Source: JBCBEX01 sp039177895
GTDB taxonomy: Bacteria; Bacteroidota; Rhodothermia; Rhodothermales; Rubricoccaceae
Assembly: GCA_039177895.1 (NCBI GenBank)
Contig: JBCDFO010000158.1
Location: 1-10,107, forward strand
Length of the DNA: 10,107 nucleotides
Direction of reading: 5' to 3'
Below are positions 6,144-10,107 of this stretch, piece by piece. How positions within the stretch are numbered: the first letter of the stretch is position 1; each line of letters opens with the position of its first letter. The notes under the pieces are model-generated. The model ran no database searches and was not told the origin of the DNA. It was given only the letters and a program-made list of their open reading frames with translations. The translations under genes and the position numbers were made by a program.

Positions 6144-7115
6144 TCACACCGCTCCTTCCAGATGGTCGCGGACGATGCCCTGCACGAGCGTGTCTACCTC
6201 CTCGAACGCCGTCTTCGAGCGCAGCGGCGAGTCGGCGATGGCACGGATCTCGTCCTCGATGGCCGTGGCGCGTGCCTCGATCTCGGGCATCGTGAGTCCG
6301 CCCTCGCGGATGGCGCGCAACTCGTCGGCGTAGGCGAGCGGGAAGACGAGCGTGCCCGTCTGCACGAGTTCGCGGCACTCCAGGAGCAGCCGGATGAGAT
6401 GGCTGGCGAATTTCACATCGAAGCCGTGGCGCTCGAAGAGCACCGTGCGGTTGGTCGCAGAGGCGAGGCGCGCGCCGACCTTCTTGCGGACGTTCTTGAC
6501 CTTCTCGTGGTAGCCGTACGACTGGTCGCCGACCTGCGCGTGGCTGGCCTTCCAGGCAAAGCCGGGCGGCGGCTTCTGGTGGAGCGCGTCGCGGTGGCCC
6601 TTCACCTCGGCGAGCGAGATCGACGGGTTGGCGGCGTGCTGCTCGTCGAGCCAGGCAAGGGCATCGGTGAGCGCGCTGTAGTGCTGGACGCGGATGCGCA
6701 TCTTGTGACGCTGGCTCGTGGCGTAGCCGACGAAGCGCTTCACGAGGCCGCGGTGCGGGAAGAGGCCGTGCGCGTCGAGGAGCCGCTGCCCGAGCGGCGT
6801 CACGTGGACGACGTTGGGCGCGTCGGCGAAGAGCAGTTCGAGGACGTTGGGGTTGTTGTCGAGCGCGAGGCGGGCAAACTTGCGCACCTCGTAGGCCGTG
6901 AAGTCGACGGCCTCGGCGGTGTTCTTGCCCGCGGCGTCCTTCGCGACGTGCCCGCAGTCAACTTGCTCGACGCGGCGCATCCCGTAGACCCATGGTCCGA
7001 GCGGCGCAAAGACGCCCGCGAAGTCTTCGTCGGAGTCGGGCCGCGCGGTACCGTAGAGCTGCGAGCCCGTGCGGATTTTGAGCAGGAGGTTGGCCTGAGC
7101 TTGAGCGCGGTCCAT
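6144..7115 (-). CDS. RlaP/YcgL-type nucleotidyltransferase (DNA polymerase beta superfamily)
   Basis: The 323-residue protein belongs to the COG3541 (PF10127) group of predicted nucleotidyltransferases. Residues 17-31 (GSQLYGTARPDSDED) are the polymerase-beta signature: the GS...YG helix-turn and the D29/D31 metal-binding pair. D71, in AVDFTAYEVRKF, is a plausible third carboxylate. The segment LDNNPNVLELLFAD (85-98) and a later HKMRIR/KASHAQVGDQSYGYHEKVKNVRKK region are also typical. The C-terminal third is helical and carries FDVKFASHLIRLLLECRELV. Family members have been linked by genome context to RNA-ligase-based RNA repair, but no ligase or Hen1 gene lies in this window, so the substrate is open. 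ATG 7115 is the only good start; the region upstream is non-coding. The stop lies 65 bp before the LOG gene, so it may head the five-gene minus-strand run. Confidence 0.88.
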   Translation of the reverse strand: MDRAQAQANLLLKIRTGSQLYGTARPDSDEDFAGVFAPLGPWVYGMRRVEQVDCGHVAKDAAGKNTAEAVDFTAYEVRKFARLALDNNPNVLELLFADAPNVVHVTPLGQRLLDAHGLFPHRGLVKRFVGYATSQRHKMRIRVQHYSALTDALAWLDEQHAANPSISLAEVKGHRDALHQKPPPGFAWKASHAQVGDQSYGYHEKVKNVRKKVGARLASATNRTVLFERHGFDVKFASHLIRLLLECRELVQTGTLVFPLAYADELRAIREGGLTMPEIEARATAIEDEIRAIADSPLRSKTAFEEVDTLVQGIVRDHLEGAV

Positions 7116-7217
7116 GGGAAGGCAGAAGTTCGAAGCGAGAAGTAGGAAGTGGTAGCCTTGGAGTATTGAAGCCGGTACCGTTGCCGGTCCAGACTGTTAG
7201 GCTGCGCTAGCCTCTAC

Positions 7218-7331
7218 GCACCCCCCGTCCTACGTCGCCTCCGTTCTATCGAACTCCGCTCCTCGGACTGTCCCCCTCAGGCCTGAGGGGGACAGTTTGA
7301 CCGCCGTCCAGGCGCGTCAAACGGGGGGTGC
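7218..7331. repeat. Nested inverted repeats with a perfect 30-bp palindrome downstream of leuS
   Basis: Positions 7267-7296 form a perfect 30-bp palindrome with half-site actgtccccctcagg and no spacer at its centre. In plus-strand RNA the stem extends to 7263-7300 through two G-U and two Watson-Crick pairs. It is enclosed by an 11-bp inverted repeat: gcaccccccgt at 7218-7228 and acggggggtgc at 7321-7331. The structure lies about 50 bp past the leuS stop and 150 bp upstream of the nucleotidyltransferase start. It may act as a leuS terminator or mRNA-stabilising hairpin, but there is no T tract after the stem on the minus strand, so it is not a standard intrinsic terminator. A short hairpin, aggct/agcct (7199-7213), lies beside it. 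The remainder of the 7116-7349 gap shows no coding sequence. Confidence 0.8.
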
Positions 7332-7349
7332 CCTGGGTGCCGCCCTGAG

Positions 7350-10040
7350 CTACTTCACCACGAAGTTCACCAGCCGACCGGCCACCACGATCTCCTTGCG
7401 GACGGTGCCCTCGTCGAGGTAGCGCTGGACGTTCTCCACGGCGCGGGCGGCGGCGAGGACCTCGTCCTTCGAGGCGTCCTTTGCGACGGTCGCGGTGCCG
7501 CGCACCTTGCCGTTGACCTGGATCGCGATCTCGACCTCGTCCTCCACGAGCGCGGCGGGGTCATATTCCGGCCACGGCGCATACGTCAGGCTCTCGGCGT
7601 GCCCGAGCGCGGCCCACAGCTCCTCGCCGAGGTGCGGCGCGAAGGGAGCCAGCAGCAGCGTGAACGCCTCGGCGGCCTCGCGCGGGACCGTGTCCCACTT
7701 GTTGGCCGCGTTGACGAACTCCATCATCGCCGCGATGGCCGTGTTGAAGCGCAGGCCGTCCACGTCATCCGTGACGCGCTGGATGGTGCTGTGCAGCGTC
7801 CGCTTCTCGTCCTTGGTGAGGGCGCGGTCGACCACGGAGTTGTCGAGGGCACCCGTCTCTTCGTTAAGCAGCAGACGATAGGCGCGCGCGAGGAAGCGGT
7901 GGACGCCCTCGACGCCGCGCGTGCTCCAGGGCTTGACCTGCTCCAGCGGGCCCATAAACATCTCATAGAGCCGCAGCGAGTCCGCGCCGTAGGCCTGCAC
8001 GATGTCGTCGGGGTTGACCACGTTGCCGCGCGACTTCGACATCTTGTGCGAGCGCGCCTCGACGGAGATCGACGGGTCGGCGGCGAGGACAAACTCGCTG
8101 CCTTGCTTCGTGACTTGGTCGTCGGTGAGCTTGACGGCCTCGAACTTGGGCAGCGCGCCATCGCCGGAGGCGTCCACGGCCCGGTCGCCGGGCGACACCC
8201 AGTTCCCAGCGCTGTCGCGGTAGGCGGTGTACTCCATCTCGCCGAGGATCATGCCCTGGTTGACGAGCCGCTGGAACGGCTCCTTCGTGGACACGACGCC
8301 CGCGTCGTAGAGCACCTTATGCCAGAAGCGCGCATAGAGCAGGTGCAGCACCGCATGCTCTGCGCCGCCCACATACAGGTCGACCGGCATCCAGTAGTTC
8401 TCCTTCGCCTGGTCGACGAGCGCTTCGGGGTTGTCGGGGTCGAGGTAGCGGAGGTAGTACCAGCACGACCCCGCCCACTGCGGCATCGTGTTCGTCTCGC
8501 GCATCGCGGGCTGGCCGTCGTAGGTCGTCTCGACCCAGTCGGTGATGGCCGCAAGCGGGCTGAGGCCTGTACCGGTCGGCTGGTAGGACTCGACCTCGGG
8601 GAGTGTCAGCGGGAGGTCGGCGGGCGTGAGCGGGTGCGGGCGGCCGACGCCGTCCGCGCCAACGTCGGTGAAGACGACCGGGAACGGCTCGCCCCAGTAG
8701 CGCTGGCGGCTGAAGAGCCAGTCGCGCAGCTTGTAGTTGGTCTGCGCGCGCCCGACGCCGTTGTCTTCGAGCCACGCCGTGATCGTGGCGATGGCCTCGA
8801 CCTTGTCGAGCCCGTTGATGTTGACGCCGCGCTTGGCGATGCGGCTCACGGGGCGGTCCGACGAGTCGGAGTTGACGTGCTTGCCGTCGCCGGTGTAGGC
8901 TTCGGCGAGGAGGCCGCGCTCGTCCTTCGTCCCGCCTGCGACCACCTCACGGATGGGCAGTTGGAAGGTCTGCGCGAACTCGAAGTCGCGCTCGTCGTGC
9001 GCGGGGACGGCCATGATCGCGCCAGTGCCGTAGGACGCCAGCACGTAGTCAGCGATCCAGATCGGGACGTGCGTGCCGCTGACGGGGTTGACCGCGTGGC
9101 CGCCCGTGAAGACGCCCGTCTTCTGCTTCGCCTCCATGCGGTCGCGCTCGGACTTGCGCTTCGTCTCAGCGATGTAGGCCTCGACGGCCGTCTGCTGGTC
9201 TTTCGAGGTGACCTCGTCCACGAGCGGGTGCTCGGGCGCGAGGACCATGTACGTCGCGCCAAAGAGCGTGTCGGGACGGGTCGTGTAGACACGCAGCACC
9301 TTGTCGGGCGCACCCGCGACGCGGAAGTCGACCTCCGCGCCCTCGGACTTGCCGATCCAGTCGCGCTGCATCTTCTTGATGTGCTCGGGCCAGTCGAGGT
9401 CCTCCAGGTCTGCAAGCAGGCGGTCGGCGTACTCGGTGATCTTGAGCATCCACTGCCGCATCGGCCGCTGGATGACCGGATAGCCGCCCACTTCGCTCTT
9501 GCCGTCGATCACCTCCTCATTCGCCAGCACCGTGCCGAGCTCGGGGCACCAGTTGACCGGCACCTCGGCCTGGTAGGCCAGCCCGCGCTCGTAGAGCTTC
9601 AGAAAGATCCACTGCGTCCACTTGTAGTAGTCCGGGTCCGTCGTGTCGACCTCGCGGGACCAGTCGTACGAGAAGCCGAGCGACTTCAGCTGCTCGCGGA
9701 AGCGCGCGACGTTCTGCTCGGTCGTCTGCCGGGGGTGCGTGCCCGTCTTGATGGCATACTGCTCGGCGGGCAGCCCGAACGCGTCCCAGCCGATGGGATG
9801 GAGCACGTTGAAGCCCTGCATCCGCCGCACGCGCGCGAGGATGTCGGTGGCCGTGTAGCCCTCCGGGTGGCCGACGTGCAGCCCCGCGCCCGAGGGGTAG
9901 GGAAACATGTCGAGGACATAGTACTTCGGCTTCGTGGCGTCGAAGCCGGGGTCGCCAGGGCCGGGGGTGCGGTACGTCTCGTGGGCGTCCCAGTACGCCT
10001 GCCATTTCGGTTCGATGGCGTCGAAGGGGTAGCCTGCCAT
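7350..10040 (-). CDS. leuS: Leucyl-tRNA synthetase
   Basis: The 896-residue class I synthetase charges tRNA-Leu with leucine in the cytoplasm. Visible landmarks in order are the N-terminal YPFDAIEPKWQAYWD, the HIGH-type motif HVGH (55-58), and the CP1 editing domain with its threonine-rich TTRPDTLFG (253-261) and GAIMAVPAHDERD (HDERD 348-352), including the aspartate that blocks leucine editing. The catalytic KMSKS loop follows (666-670, in SHKMSKSRGN), then an anticodon-binding helical domain and the C-terminal VNGKVRGTATV...VENVQRYL...RLVNFVVK tail. Editing and synthetic sites are intact. The zinc-finger region (about 164-186) reads WCPELGTVLANEEVIDGKSEVGG and keeps only Cys165 of the usual cysteine pairs, which I believe is common in Bacteroidota-type LeuRS. 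ATG 10040 was chosen because MAGYPFDAIEPKWQ matches the conserved N-terminus; a TTG at 10076 would add twelve unconserved residues. Confidence 0.98.
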   Translation of the reverse strand: MAGYPFDAIEPKWQAYWDAHETYRTPGPGDPGFDATKPKYYVLDMFPYPSGAGLHVGHPEGYTATDILARVRRMQGFNVLHPIGWDAFGLPAEQYAIKTGTHPRQTTEQNVARFREQLKSLGFSYDWSREVDTTDPDYYKWTQWIFLKLYERGLAYQAEVPVNWCPELGTVLANEEVIDGKSEVGGYPVIQRPMRQWMLKITEYADRLLADLEDLDWPEHIKKMQRDWIGKSEGAEVDFRVAGAPDKVLRVYTTRPDTLFGATYMVLAPEHPLVDEVTSKDQQTAVEAYIAETKRKSERDRMEAKQKTGVFTGGHAVNPVSGTHVPIWIADYVLASYGTGAIMAVPAHDERDFEFAQTFQLPIREVVAGGTKDERGLLAEAYTGDGKHVNSDSSDRPVSRIAKRGVNINGLDKVEAIATITAWLEDNGVGRAQTNYKLRDWLFSRQRYWGEPFPVVFTDVGADGVGRPHPLTPADLPLTLPEVESYQPTGTGLSPLAAITDWVETTYDGQPAMRETNTMPQWAGSCWYYLRYLDPDNPEALVDQAKENYWMPVDLYVGGAEHAVLHLLYARFWHKVLYDAGVVSTKEPFQRLVNQGMILGEMEYTAYRDSAGNWVSPGDRAVDASGDGALPKFEAVKLTDDQVTKQGSEFVLAADPSISVEARSHKMSKSRGNVVNPDDIVQAYGADSLRLYEMFMGPLEQVKPWSTRGVEGVHRFLARAYRLLLNEETGALDNSVVDRALTKDEKRTLHSTIQRVTDDVDGLRFNTAIAAMMEFVNAANKWDTVPREAAEAFTLLLAPFAPHLGEELWAALGHAESLTYAPWPEYDPAALVEDEVEIAIQVNGKVRGTATVAKDASKDEVLAAARAVENVQRYLDEGTVRKEIVVAGRLVNFVVK

Positions 10041-10073
10041 GGTGCGGCTGGGGAGAGGGTGGACAGAGCAGAG

Positions 10074-10083
10074 CAAAAAGCTA
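10074..10083 (-). promoter_or_regulatory. Possible -7 element of a Bacteroidota-type promoter for leuS
   Basis: On the minus strand tagctttttg lies 33 bp upstream of the leuS ATG and resembles the Bacteroidota -7 consensus TAnnTTTG with one extra T. No good TTG -33 box lies at the usual spacing, although the window ends soon after. The resulting leader would be about 25-30 nt. The stretch 10041-10107 holds no gene. Confidence 0.25.
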
Positions 10084-10107
10084 CGCGAGGGCCTAGCGAA
10101 GGTTCAG

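Noticed and set aside
6162..7145. Plus-strand open frame of 327 codons opposite the nucleotidyltransferase
   Set aside because: It mirrors a clearly conserved minus-strand enzyme and its translation is low-complexity Val/Leu/Arg/Glu, typical of antisense frames in GC-rich DNA.
1..10107. Defence system, CRISPR, toxin-antitoxin or mobile element
   Set aside because: No nuclease, helicase, transposase, integrase, repeat-spacer array or toxin-antitoxin-like pair was found. The nucleotidyltransferase has no adjacent small partner gene that would suggest a toxin-antitoxin pair.

Overview
The window is GC-rich, densely coded and has no rRNA, tRNA, CRISPR array, integrase, transposase or phage gene. 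Several traits point to a member of the Rhodothermota/Bacteroidota lineage. These are a bacillithiol-type deacetylase (bshB1), a leucyl-tRNA synthetase that has lost the cysteine pairs of its zinc finger, short lipoprotein signal peptides, a lipid-anchored multihaem cytochrome of the TPR-linked family, and few clear Shine-Dalgarno sites. This placement is an inference from gene content; no marker gene gives it directly.

Layout from left to right. Positions 1-1102 (minus) hold the N-terminal 367 residues of a multihaem c-type cytochrome lipoprotein that runs off the left edge. Positions 1103-1401 are a divergent intergenic region with a perfect 18-bp direct repeat. Positions 1402-1890 and 1972-3159 (plus) are two consecutive membrane-anchored proteins. 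The first has a short periplasmic domain that may be a degenerate OmpA-like fold. The second has a transmembrane helix, a coiled coil, a long Pro/Ala linker and a C-terminal helix-hairpin-helix-like domain. These converge on a minus-strand run reading from 7115 down to 3237. In transcription order that run is an RlaP/YcgL-type nucleotidyltransferase, a LOG-family phosphoribohydrolase, a DUF4442 hot-dog protein, a lipoprotein with a DUF5011-like and a Spondin_N domain, and bshB1. Gaps within the run are 65, 1, 61 and 5 bp, so LOG-DUF4442 and spondin lipoprotein-bshB1 are almost certainly co-transcribed pairs. A 234-bp spacer containing a perfect 30-bp palindrome nested inside an 11-bp inverted repeat separates this run from leuS (10040-7350, minus), whose upstream end carries a possible Bacteroidota-type promoter.

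Functionally this is mostly a housekeeping neighbourhood: translation (leuS), thiol redox chemistry (bshB1), nucleotide salvage or RNA-end chemistry (LOG, nucleotidyltransferase), surface lipoproteins, and an electron-transfer protein at the left edge. I found no convincing defence system, mobile element or biosynthetic cluster. The items most worth a second look are the truncated cytochrome gene, the coiled-coil/HhH membrane protein, the spondin lipoprotein coupled to bshB1, and the two intergenic repeat structures.
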